This document shows positions 57,400-64,000 of a stretch of 64,000 nucleotides of DNA, one piece after another; the stretch's first letter is position 1; the number at the start of each line of letters is the position of its first letter. The notes under the pieces were generated by a model, which worked only from the letters and a program-made list of their open reading frames with translations, searched no databases and was not told where the DNA came from. A program made the position numbers and the translations under genes. Source of the stretch: Natronolimnobius sp. AArcel1 (GTDB taxonomy: Archaea > Halobacteriota > Halobacteria > Halobacteriales > Natrialbaceae); NCBI RefSeq assembly GCF_011043775.1, contig NZ_JAAKXY010000001.1, forward strand, positions 124,001 to 188,000. The letters are read 5' to 3'.

Positions 57400-58626
57400 T
57401 TACTCCATGAACCGGTCGAGCGTCGTATCGACACCGTCCCGAACCTCACTGACTAGCGCACCATCGATATCGAGTCCGAGCACGTCGACGGCCGCGTGGC
57501 CGACGGATTCGCGCATCTCGTCCGGACAGTAAACGCCGAGTCGCCACTGCGAGTACTGTGCAGCCCGTAGCGCGGCGACAAGCGGTGACTGTTGGCCAAG
57601 CGAGCGAACCTCACCGTTGACCATCACGCGCGTCGTCGACTCGGTCATTGACGGCCGGCGTGGAACGTCGATAATGACGCTTTCTGGGTCAACGCTGGCG
57701 ATTTCTGCAATCTCGCGTTCGAACGCTCGCACTTCTTCGTGGCCGCTTTCGATCACACCGCCCGGAACGTCATCGATTTCGGCCCAGACGGCTCGCTTGA
57801 ACAGGTCTCGCTCGTCTAATCGACGGGAGAACTCACTCGTTGTCTCGCTCGAGCGAAGCGCGACGAGCAAGTCGGCATCGTCCATTCGCTGCAGCGTTGC
57901 AGCGTCCGTTTCAGTCTGCTCGAGGAGTCGTTCGGCCGCGCGCCGGAGCATGGCCTTGCTGATTCGGGCGACGCTATGGCTGTAGACGGTCGGATTCATC
58001 AACGCGCGTGCGACGAGCAGACTCTCTGCGGCCTGGACGTTCCCCTCAGCTAAGACGAGTTCGCCGTCGACGAACGCGAGTTCGCGCAGCAGTCGCTCGT
58101 GGTCGATCGTCCCGTAGGGAACGCCAGTATGGTGGGCGTCCCGGACGAGGTAGTCCATCCGGTCAACGTCGAGTTCACCCGAGACGATCTGACCGAACCG
58201 GCCATCACCCGCGATTAGCCCCGCAACTCGGGCTGGCTCGAGGTTGTGGGATCGCAACACATCGCCGACAGCGCCGTCTGCGAGCAGATCGTGAACGTCG
58301 TCGTGATAACGGCCGGTCTCGCGGTAAGTCAGCGACTCGAGATTATGGCTGAACGGCCCGTGGCCAACATCGTGGAGCAAGGCTGCAGCCTGGACGCGGT
58401 CGGCTTGCTGGCCGTCGATGTCGAGGTTCTCGAGGGCTTTGCAGGCGAGGTGGTAGACGCCGAGACTGTGCTCGAACCGGGTGTGATTTGCGGAGGGATA
58501 GACGAACGAGACCGTTCCGAGTTGGGTAATCCGGCGGAGTCGCTGGACCTCGGGCGTATCGAGGAGATCGCGGGCAACGCCGTCAACCCGGATGTGATCG
58601 TGAACGCTGTCCTTGATGACCTTCAT
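57400..58626 (-). CDS. HD-domain hydrolase of the SAMHD1/dGTPase-like family
   Basis: A 408-residue protein with the HD fold: HTRFEHSLGVYHLACKA (first His), AALLHDVGHGPFSHNLE (HD pair) and GELDVDRMDYLVRDAHH (last Asp). These are the metal ligands of dNTP triphosphohydrolases and related stand-alone archaeal proteins. It starts with MKVIKDSVHDHIRV, as typical homologs do. The role may be dNTP pool control; it lies convergent to the DNA ligase. The C-terminal ~150 residues lack known motifs. Confidence 0.85.
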   Translation of the reverse strand: MKVIKDSVHDHIRVDGVARDLLDTPEVQRLRRITQLGTVSFVYPSANHTRFEHSLGVYHLACKALENLDIDGQQADRVQAAALLHDVGHGPFSHNLESLTYRETGRYHDDVHDLLADGAVGDVLRSHNLEPARVAGLIAGDGRFGQIVSGELDVDRMDYLVRDAHHTGVPYGTIDHERLLRELAFVDGELVLAEGNVQAAESLLVARALMNPTVYSHSVARISKAMLRRAAERLLEQTETDAATLQRMDDADLLVALRSSETTSEFSRRLDERDLFKRAVWAEIDDVPGGVIESGHEEVRAFEREIAEIASVDPESVIIDVPRRPSMTESTTRVMVNGEVRSLGQQSPLVAALRAAQYSQWRLGVYCPDEMRESVGHAAVDVLGLDIDGALVSEVRDGVDTTLDRFME

Positions 58627-58733
58627 TGGCTGTACTTACTGCCGATCATACAAAAACCGTCGTTCACGGAGTGGGTTGGAGAGCCGTCACAGGGAGTCTC
58701 CATGCGCCTCGAGTGGCTGTGGACCGGTAGCCC

Positions 58734-58742
58734 TTTTATTGG
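58734..58742 (+). promoter_or_regulatory. TATA box of the 31-residue membrane protein
   Basis: TTTTATTGG lies 19-27 bases before the ATG at 58761. This supports expression of that tiny gene. Confidence 0.5.
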
Positions 58743-58760
58743 CGGCTTCGAAGCCCCGCT

Positions 58761-58856
58761 ATGCCATCACAACAGCTGATGACAATCGGTCTGTTCGTCA
58801 TCGTAATCCTCTGTCTGATTGCGCTGTTGTACATTTCGACCCAGTGGGAGGCGTAG
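58761..58856 (+). CDS. Small single-helix membrane protein (31 residues)
   Basis: The frame encodes MPSQQLMTIGLFVIVILCLIALLYISTQWEA with a stop at 58854-58856. One membrane helix covers nearly all of it, with polar ends. A TATA-like box stands at the right distance upstream. No partner is known; the small acidic protein gene follows 70 bases later on the same strand. It is short enough to be missed by standard gene callers. Confidence 0.6.
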   Translation: MPSQQLMTIGLFVIVILCLIALLYISTQWEA

Positions 58857-58926
58857 CCAGCACAAAAGCGCCCGTCATCTGACGCCGCCGTACTTACCCG
58901 CTTCGGCGTGGTCGTCTTTGACACCG

Positions 58927-59175
58927 ATGACAGAGCTTGAAATCCCGCCGGATGCCTCCGAAGAGCGCGCCGCGAAACTCGTCCAAGAACACGTCTCGGT
59001 CGGTGACGTCGTCGAAGTCTGGGAAGCCGATCGGACCGATGCATCGGACGCTGACCGCACGGGAGAGGTAACTGGTATCGAACACGGCTATCTCGAACTT
59101 GACGGCCACGACCTCAACGAGGGGAGCGTTCGCTACGACGAGATACGTACCCTTATCAGAGTCAAGTCGAGATAG
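58927..59175 (+). CDS. Small acidic protein with SH3-like beta pattern
   Basis: An 82-residue protein of unknown function. The sequence HVSVGDVVEVWEADRTDASDADRTGEVTGIEHGYLELDG looks like a small beta-barrel (V-G-D-x-V, then G-x-V-x-G-I), ending with YDEIRTLIRVKSR. I take the ATG at 58927; upstream in-frame codons lie in the 3' end of the membrane protein region. It may be one of the haloarchaeal DUF families. Confidence 0.65.
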   Translation: MTELEIPPDASEERAAKLVQEHVSVGDVVEVWEADRTDASDADRTGEVTGIEHGYLELDGHDLNEGSVRYDEIRTLIRVKSR

Positions 59176-59290
59176 CGACCGGGTCGTGGGCGGTCCGATT
59201 GTGGAACATCTGCCTGCATGCGACCGGAACGACGTCATTCTGCCCGACAGGATTAGTATTATGGTAGCGACTTCACGTCACTGCACACCT

Positions 59291-59387
59291 GATTGCACGA
59301 CGGGAGCGCGGTTCGGTGTAAGCGAAGCGAACAAGAACCGCGGAAAAGCGAACGGGCACGATGTGCCCGTGAGTCGGCTGTGCAATC
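59291..59387. repeat. Nested hairpin element
   Basis: Outer arms GATTGCAC (59291-59298) and GTGCAATC (59380-59387) are perfect complements. Inside lie a stem CGCGGTTC/GAACCGCG (59307-59314, 59335-59342) and a stem CGGGCAC/GTGCCCG (59353-59369). The set folds as a three-stem structure, like a small cloverleaf without tRNA conserved bases. It could be a structured RNA, a 5' regulatory element of the importer or a MITE-like palindrome. Confidence 0.6.
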
Positions 59388-59670
59388 ACTGTGTAACTCG
59401 TTGCAGTTGTTACTGTCCCACAGTCGTGTGTACCAATTCGTCGCAGTATCATGGACTGAGGATGCTGATACTGCTGATTACTGAAGAACGGACCGATATC
59501 ACAGAGAGTATCTGGTCTGCCATATGATAATATGTAGGAAGCTACCGTTCCACAAACGAGACAGACGAGAGAGAATGGCGGTCGCTCGTGTTTTTATTCT
59601 CATGCGAGTAAGTGCATAGTTCATTCGTATCAGCAGTTAGTTTAGTTGCTCGAACAAATGTCTATTCGCT

Positions 59671-59683
59671 TAAGTTTATTAAC
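59671..59683 (+). promoter_or_regulatory. TATA-like box of the nucleoside-importer operon
   Basis: TAAGTTTATTAAC lies ~25-37 bases before the ATG at 59708 and supports leaderless initiation at that codon. Confidence 0.55.
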
Positions 59684-59707
59684 AATGGTGAAGTATCTGG
59701 ACAAGTA

Positions 59708-60856
59708 ATGTTGTCAACTGACACTGCAGAGCGGACCGAGTCATCCGGAATCGATCGGCGAACGGCGCTCGCATCGGGGGTCGCTATCGTTGCTGGATCA
59801 TCATTAGCGGGCTGTCTCGGTGACGATGACGACGGCAATGACAATGGGAACGGGGACGCGGACGACACTGACGATACGGGCGACGAAGATGCGGCAACAT
59901 CGGTCGCAATCATCTCGAGTCCGGCTGGCTTTGATGACAACGCGTTCAATGACAACGCCGCGTCTGGTCTCGAGGAAGCGTCAAACGATTTTGACCTCGA
60001 GTATACAACGATTGAAGAGACTGAAGAGGCCCAGTACGAGTCGGTACAAGCGGACACAGCTGAGAGCGGCTACGATCTCATTGTCTGTGTCGGCGACCAC
60101 CATACGGATCCGATGGCGACGAATGCTGAGCAGTATCCGGACCAGAACTGGATGCTTATCAATAACGTCGTTGAGGGCGCCGATAATGTGTCAGGTTGGA
60201 TCGAAATGAACAACGAAATGTCGTTCCTCGCGGGCGTTGTCGCCGGTGTGATGACTGACGAGGAGTTCGAACACGAAGACAGTGAAACCGATCCGGACGA
60301 GTCAATTGTTGGCTTCGTCGGCGGCGAGGATATTCCACTCATCAACGCGTTCGAGCAGTCCTACATCGAGGGAGTCGAGTGGGTCAACGACGACGCGGAG
60401 GTGCTGACGGGCTACGGCGGGAGCTTCTCGGATACCGGTTCGGCGAACAACGTCGCTGAATCCCAAATTGACGACGGTGCAGACATCGTCTGGCACGCTG
60501 CCTCGGCGGCAGGAGCCGGTGCGTTTGCAGCCGCCCAGGACAATGACCGCTTCGCGATCGGCGTCGACGTCGATCAGTCCATCGAGGAAGAGCAGTACCA
60601 GGATGTCATCCTTGGCTCTGCAGTGAAGGAACTCAACGAGGCGACCTACCAGGTCTCCGAAGCCGTCGTCAACGACGACTTCGAGAGCCAGGTTGGCGAG
60701 CAGAACTTGAGCATCGAACAGGAGAGTATCGACTTCATCGTCGGTCAGGCGTTCGAAGGCGAACTCCCCGACGCCGTCGAAGAGGAACTCGAGGCTGCGA
60801 AAGATGCTATCGTCGCAGATGAGGTCGAGCTGACGTGCGGTCCGACGAGCTGCTAA
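59708..60856 (+). CDS. BMP-family substrate-binding lipoprotein (nucleoside ABC importer)
   Basis: The external binding protein of a purine-nucleoside-type ABC importer. The 382-residue protein has a Tat lipoprotein signal with DRRTALASG and lipobox SLAGC at residues ~30-36, an acidic Asp/Asn/Gly linker, and a BMP domain: SVAIISSPAGFDDNAFNDNAASGLEEA, YDLIVCVGDHH and FVGGEDIPLINAFEQSYIEG. The last residues contain two Cys. I use the ATG at 59708 because the TATA box is at the correct distance; the frame upstream to 59612 is not acidic. It heads the operon with the ATPase and two permeases. Confidence 0.92.
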   Translation: MLSTDTAERTESSGIDRRTALASGVAIVAGSSLAGCLGDDDDGNDNGNGDADDTDDTGDEDAATSVAIISSPAGFDDNAFNDNAASGLEEASNDFDLEYTTIEETEEAQYESVQADTAESGYDLIVCVGDHHTDPMATNAEQYPDQNWMLINNVVEGADNVSGWIEMNNEMSFLAGVVAGVMTDEEFEHEDSETDPDESIVGFVGGEDIPLINAFEQSYIEGVEWVNDDAEVLTGYGGSFSDTGSANNVAESQIDDGADIVWHAASAAGAGAFAAAQDNDRFAIGVDVDQSIEEEQYQDVILGSAVKELNEATYQVSEAVVNDDFESQVGEQNLSIEQESIDFIVGQAFEGELPDAVEEELEAAKDAIVADEVELTCGPTSC

Positions 60857-60910
60857 CGTCGGTATTTTTCCATTTGTACACATGAGCGCACTTTCAACGG
60901 AGGGGAGACA

Positions 60911-62524
60911 ATGACACCGGACGGGCCACCAGCGGTCCATCTCGAGGGAATCACCAAACGGTTCGGGGACGTGGTCGCGAACGACGACATCGAGTTCATG
61001 CTCGAGACGGGCTCGATCCACGCGCTGCTCGGCGAGAACGGGTCGGGAAAGACGACCCTGATGAGCGTCCTCTATGGGTTGTACGACCAGAACGACGGGA
61101 CAATCTACGTCGATGGTCAGGAACGGTCGTTTGACTCGCCGCGGGACGCGATGGACGCTGGAATCGGCATGATCCACCAGCACTTTCAGCTGGTGAAGCC
61201 GATGACGGTTCTGCAAAATATCGTCCTGGGTCACGAACCGACCGAGAACCGGTTTGGCCAGATCAATGAGGATGTAGCCAGAGACGAGATTGAGGCAATC
61301 TGCTCGCGGTATGATTTCGACGTGGATCAGTACCTCGACACACCGATCGAGGAACTCGACCTTGGCGCACAACAGCGCGTCGAGATTGTCAAGAGCCTTT
61401 ACCGAGGGGCAGCGGTGCTCATCCTCGACGAACCGACCGCGGTGCTTACGCCTCAGGAAGTCGAGAGCCTGATGGACGTCATGGCCGACCTCAAAGCCGA
61501 CGGCCACTCGCTCATTTTCATCTCACACAAACTCGATGAGGCGCTGTCGATCGCCGACGACATCACCGTTCTCCGGGATGGCAAGGCAATCGGAACCGTC
61601 GACGCCGCCGACACGACCGAACAGGACCTAGCGCGGATGATGGTCGGCCGAGAAGTGCTGTTCGACCGCCTCGAGCGCGAGACTGAACCCGGTGAGCCTG
61701 TCCTCGAGGTTGAACGGCTCCAGATGCGTGGCGATCGAGGGCGAGAGCAGGTTGACGGCGTCGACCTCACTGTTCGAGAGGGCGAGATTCTCGGTATCGC
61801 GGGGGTACAGGGGAATGGCCAGCGCGAACTCATTGAGGGCATCACCGGCCTTCGCACTGTCGCGGACGGCACGGTTCGCCTCGATGGGACGGACATTACA
61901 AACGCTAGTCGCCGCCGCCGTATCGAGGCTGGTATCGCCTACATTCCCGAAGATCGCCAGAGTGAAGGGCTGGTTCAGGGTGATTCGCTCGTCCGAAACG
62001 CGCTGCTCGGAAATCAGACGATCGATCCCTACGCGAGCGACGGTATCCTCGACTGGTGGGCAGTCCGCGATCACGCCGAAGATATCATCACGGAGTTCGA
62101 CGTGCAGCCACCCGATCCCAACACAACGGCCGGATCGCTCTCCGGAGGAAATCAGCAGAAGTTCATTGTTGGACGCGAGATTGGCCACGATCCCGACGTA
62201 ATCGTCGCCTCGCACCCGACTCGAGGCGTCGATATCGGCTCGATCGAGTTCATTCACAACCGACTGATCGAACTACGCGATGAGGGGCTGGCGATTCTCG
62301 TCGTCTCCTCGAAACTCGATGAAATTCAGAAGCTCTCGGATCGCATCGCGGTCATGTACGAAGGCGCGTTCATCGATGTCGTCGATCCCGAATCCGTCTC
62401 CGAGGCGGATCTCGGACTCTTGATGGCTGGCCAGTCCCTCGAGAATGCCCAGTCCCTCACAAACGAACAAGAGGACGCCGACGAGGCCGAGTCCGGCGAA
62501 TCTGATCGAGGTGTCCAAACGTGA
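60911..62524 (+). CDS. Double ABC ATPase of the nucleoside importer
   Basis: A 537-residue ATPase with two nucleotide-binding domains, as in the BMP/sugar importer (CUT2-like) group. NBD1 has Walker A GENGSGKTTLMSVLYG, a signature-like LDLGAQQRVEIVKSL and Walker B AVLILDEPTAVLTPQ. NBD2 has a degenerate P-loop (GVQGNGQRELIEG), a normal signature LSGGNQQKFIVGRE and an odd Walker B region VIVASHPTRGVDIG with Ser-His where Gln-Pro or Glu-Pro is usual. The stop overlaps the next gene's GTG by four bases. Confidence 0.93.
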   Translation: MTPDGPPAVHLEGITKRFGDVVANDDIEFMLETGSIHALLGENGSGKTTLMSVLYGLYDQNDGTIYVDGQERSFDSPRDAMDAGIGMIHQHFQLVKPMTVLQNIVLGHEPTENRFGQINEDVARDEIEAICSRYDFDVDQYLDTPIEELDLGAQQRVEIVKSLYRGAAVLILDEPTAVLTPQEVESLMDVMADLKADGHSLIFISHKLDEALSIADDITVLRDGKAIGTVDAADTTEQDLARMMVGREVLFDRLERETEPGEPVLEVERLQMRGDRGREQVDGVDLTVREGEILGIAGVQGNGQRELIEGITGLRTVADGTVRLDGTDITNASRRRRIEAGIAYIPEDRQSEGLVQGDSLVRNALLGNQTIDPYASDGILDWWAVRDHAEDIITEFDVQPPDPNTTAGSLSGGNQQKFIVGREIGHDPDVIVASHPTRGVDIGSIEFIHNRLIELRDEGLAILVVSSKLDEIQKLSDRIAVMYEGAFIDVVDPESVSEADLGLLMAGQSLENAQSLTNEQEDADEAESGESDRGVQT

Positions 62525-63654
62525 GTGAGGATTCCGACGGACGAGCGCGCGGAACGCTTGATCGAATAGCGACTCGCATGTTGGATGCGACGGTGCTCGA
62601 GCGGATCGGAATCGCGGTCGGGTCGACGGTGTCAGCGCTACTTATTGGGCTGGTGATCGTCGCGATTTCAGGCTACAATCCAGTGGAGTTTGCCAGCCAG
62701 TTGCTCGTTGGTTCGTTCGGGAGCGAGCGAGCGGTGGCGCGAACGCTTCGCTATTCGGTGCTGTTCGTGCTGGCAGGTGTCGCCGTTGCGATTGCGTTCC
62801 GGGCTGGCGTGTTCAATATCGGCGTCCAGGGCCAGTTCATCGTCGGTGGCTTCGCGACTGTCGTCTCGATCATTACACTCGCACCGTACCTGCCGAACGG
62901 TACGGGCGGCGGGGTTGCCCTGATGCTCATTGGTACCGTCGCGGCGATCGCCGCAGGCGGGCTGTATGCGGCACTCCCGGGCGTATTGAAAGCCTACGGC
63001 GGCGCGAACGAGATCATTACGACGATCATGTTGAACTTCATCGCGATCGGCTTCGTTGGCTGGCTCGTCGCCGGCCGGTTCGGCGATCCACAGGCGACGG
63101 CGACGCGGACCGAGCACATGCCAGAGAACGTCGGATTCCCGTCGGTCATCTTTGACGATCCGAACCTCTCAATTGTCGGAATTGTGCTGACGCTGGTTGT
63201 CGTCGCGCTCATTGCGGCCGTCATGACTCGAACCAGTTTCGGCTACGACATGGTGACAAGCGGCACGCAGGAAGCCGCCGCGACGTACTCCGGGGTCGAC
63301 GCCAAACGCATGATCGTTTCGACAATGACCCTGTCCGGAATGGTCGCCGGACTGGCCGGCGCGATCTTCGCCATCATGATCCAGGGCTATTTCACCGACC
63401 CATCCGGAATCGGTAACTACGGGTTCGACGCGATTGCCGTGAGCCTGCTTGCGGCGAACAACCCAATCGGGGTCATCCCCGCAGGTCTCTTATTCGGCGG
63501 CCTCGAGTCTGCTGGCTCGCACATCCAGATCAGCACCGATGTGCCAGTGCAACTAATCGACGGCATCGTCGGGCTGGTCGTGCTGTTCGTCGCCGTCCCG
63601 GAACTGTTCAGGATGATTGCGAAACGAACCGGGCTGGGAGGTGACGGCGAATGA
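62521..63654 (+). CDS. ABC importer permease 1 (nucleoside type)
   Basis: A 377-residue membrane permease with about ten hydrophobic helices and the motif [17 protein letters not shown] (family FNIG-x-E/Q-G) plus [22 protein letters not shown]. The start is a GTG at 62521 that overlaps the ATPase stop (GTGA). It forms a heterodimer with the next permease. An acidic N-terminus of ~35 residues precedes the first helix. Confidence 0.92.
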   Translation: MSEDSDGRARGTLDRIATRMLDATVLERIGIAVGSTVSALLIGLVIVAISGYNPVEFASQLLVGSFGSERAVARTLRYSVLFVLAGVAVAIAFRAGVFNIGVQGQFIVGGFATVVSIITLAPYLPNGTGGGVALMLIGTVAAIAAGGLYAALPGVLKAYGGANEIITTIMLNFIAIGFVGWLVAGRFGDPQATATRTEHMPENVGFPSVIFDDPNLSIVGIVLTLVVVALIAAVMTRTSFGYDMVTSGTQEAAATYSGVDAKRMIVSTMTLSGMVAGLAGAIFAIMIQGYFTDPSGIGNYGFDAIAVSLLAANNPIGVIPAGLLFGGLESAGSHIQISTDVPVQLIDGIVGLVVLFVAVPELFRMIAKRTGLGGDGE

Positions 63655-64000
63655 GCGTCGTCGACTACACCGAGCAACGACGGGTTCGACTCGGCGCGGT
63701 CGCCCTCGCCGCAACGCTCGTCGCGCTTGCGGTCGTTGGTACCCAGACCGACATTGCTCTCGAGCGACTGTTCACGCTTGGCTTCCTGACCCGTTCGCTC
63801 GAGATGGCGACCCCGATCGCGCTCGCAGCTATCGGCGGCCTCTACGCCGAAAAGAGCGGTGTCTTCAACATCGGCCTCGAGGGATTCATGATCTTCGGGG
63901 CGTTCACCGCCGCAGCGAGCATGTACGCCATCGGGGGAACGGCCTCGACGCAGGTTCACGTCTGGTCTGCGATCGGGATTTCGGTGCTGATTACGGGGGC
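63651..64000 (+). CDS. ABC importer permease 2 (3' end outside window)
   Basis: The ATG at 63651 overlaps the previous stop (ATGA) and the frame stays open to the window edge. The visible ~116 residues contain two hydrophobic helices and the [17 protein letters not shown] motif that marks this permease family. It is the second half of the importer channel. No C-terminal part can be judged. Confidence 0.9.
   Translation, partial: MSVVDYTEQRRVRLGAVALAATLVALAVVGTQTDIALERLFTLGFLTRSLEMATPIALAAIGGLYAEKSGVFNIGLEGFMIFGAFTAAASMYAIGGTASTQVHVWSAIGISVLITG

Larger units (their letters stand above)
59176..59707. other. Intergenic region with nested hairpins before the nucleoside importer
   Basis: About 530 bases. 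It holds the nested inverted repeats at 59291-59387 (separate entry), then unstructured AT-richer sequence from ~59420. The bmp promoter is at 59671-59683. No coding frame is convincing. Confidence 0.55.

Overview
The window is from an extremely halophilic archaeon, most likely in the Natrialbaceae group (family placement is inference). The protein products are very acidic and GC content is high apart from one AT-rich island. Many genes have a TATA-like box about 27 bp before the start codon, as expected for leaderless haloarchaeal mRNAs. Typical haloarchaeal or archaeal content includes a CheA-CheC-CheC-CheD-CheR chemotaxis operon, CofD for coenzyme F420, RibL-type FAD synthase, an HTH-10 regulator, sdhCDBA, and twin-arginine lipoproteins.

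Layout. 1-5292: plus-strand chemotaxis operon, starting inside cheA, with translationally coupled genes that set CheA/CheY-P signalling and receptor adaptation. 5383-6645: a protein with a type I restriction-like N-terminal domain. 6666-15768: minus-strand pilus/secretion operon, consisting of a TadA/PilB-type ATPase with a huge acidic tail, a TadC/PilC-type membrane protein and five small pilin-like proteins. 16097-16378: tRNA-Arg(CCT) with two extra copies of its 3' end, which look like integration scars. 16393-19504: tatA, peroxiredoxin, an HD hydrolase, an array of perfect hairpins, a small wHTH regulator and a small membrane protein. 19599-23112: succinate dehydrogenase. 23267-33678: aspartoacylase-like enzyme, GNAT with zinc ribbon, flippase, ATP-grasp/retropepsin fusion, PRC-barrel protein, KatG, a protein built on an apparent ten-residue acidic repeat, and an AlkA-like glycosylase.

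33760-42905: a second SdhA/NadB-like flavoprotein with an operator-like palindrome at its start, a YdjM-like membrane hydrolase, a Zn/Cd-type P1B ATPase with an HTH-10 regulator and a palindrome at its promoter, an Asp/Ser-repeat membrane protein, MobA and IlvD. 43064-51138: small zinc-finger protein, Tat lipoprotein beta-propeller, RibL, JAMM protease, S1-OB-DHH RecJ-like nuclease, an RHH protein, a STAS-like protein, a Dus-like TIM barrel and CofD. 51170-52640: AT-rich island with a trypsin-like protease whose Tat signal lies in another reading frame. 52650-59175: secreted protein, GCS2-like ligase, membrane protein, ATP-dependent DNA ligase, HD-family dNTPase-like protein, a 31-residue membrane protein and a small acidic protein. 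59291-59387: nested hairpin element. 59708-end: BMP-type nucleoside ABC importer (binding lipoprotein, double ATPase, two permeases, the last truncated by the window end).

The most distinctive signals are the tRNA-Arg 3'-end triplication, the ten-residue-repeat protein, the pilus operon with five RG-motif pilin-like proteins and an ATPase carrying a tail of about 500 residues, the ATP-grasp/retropepsin fusion, the out-of-frame Tat signal in the AT-rich island, and the metal ATPase module with its palindromic promoter. I found no CRISPR array, no rRNA and no intact insertion sequence.
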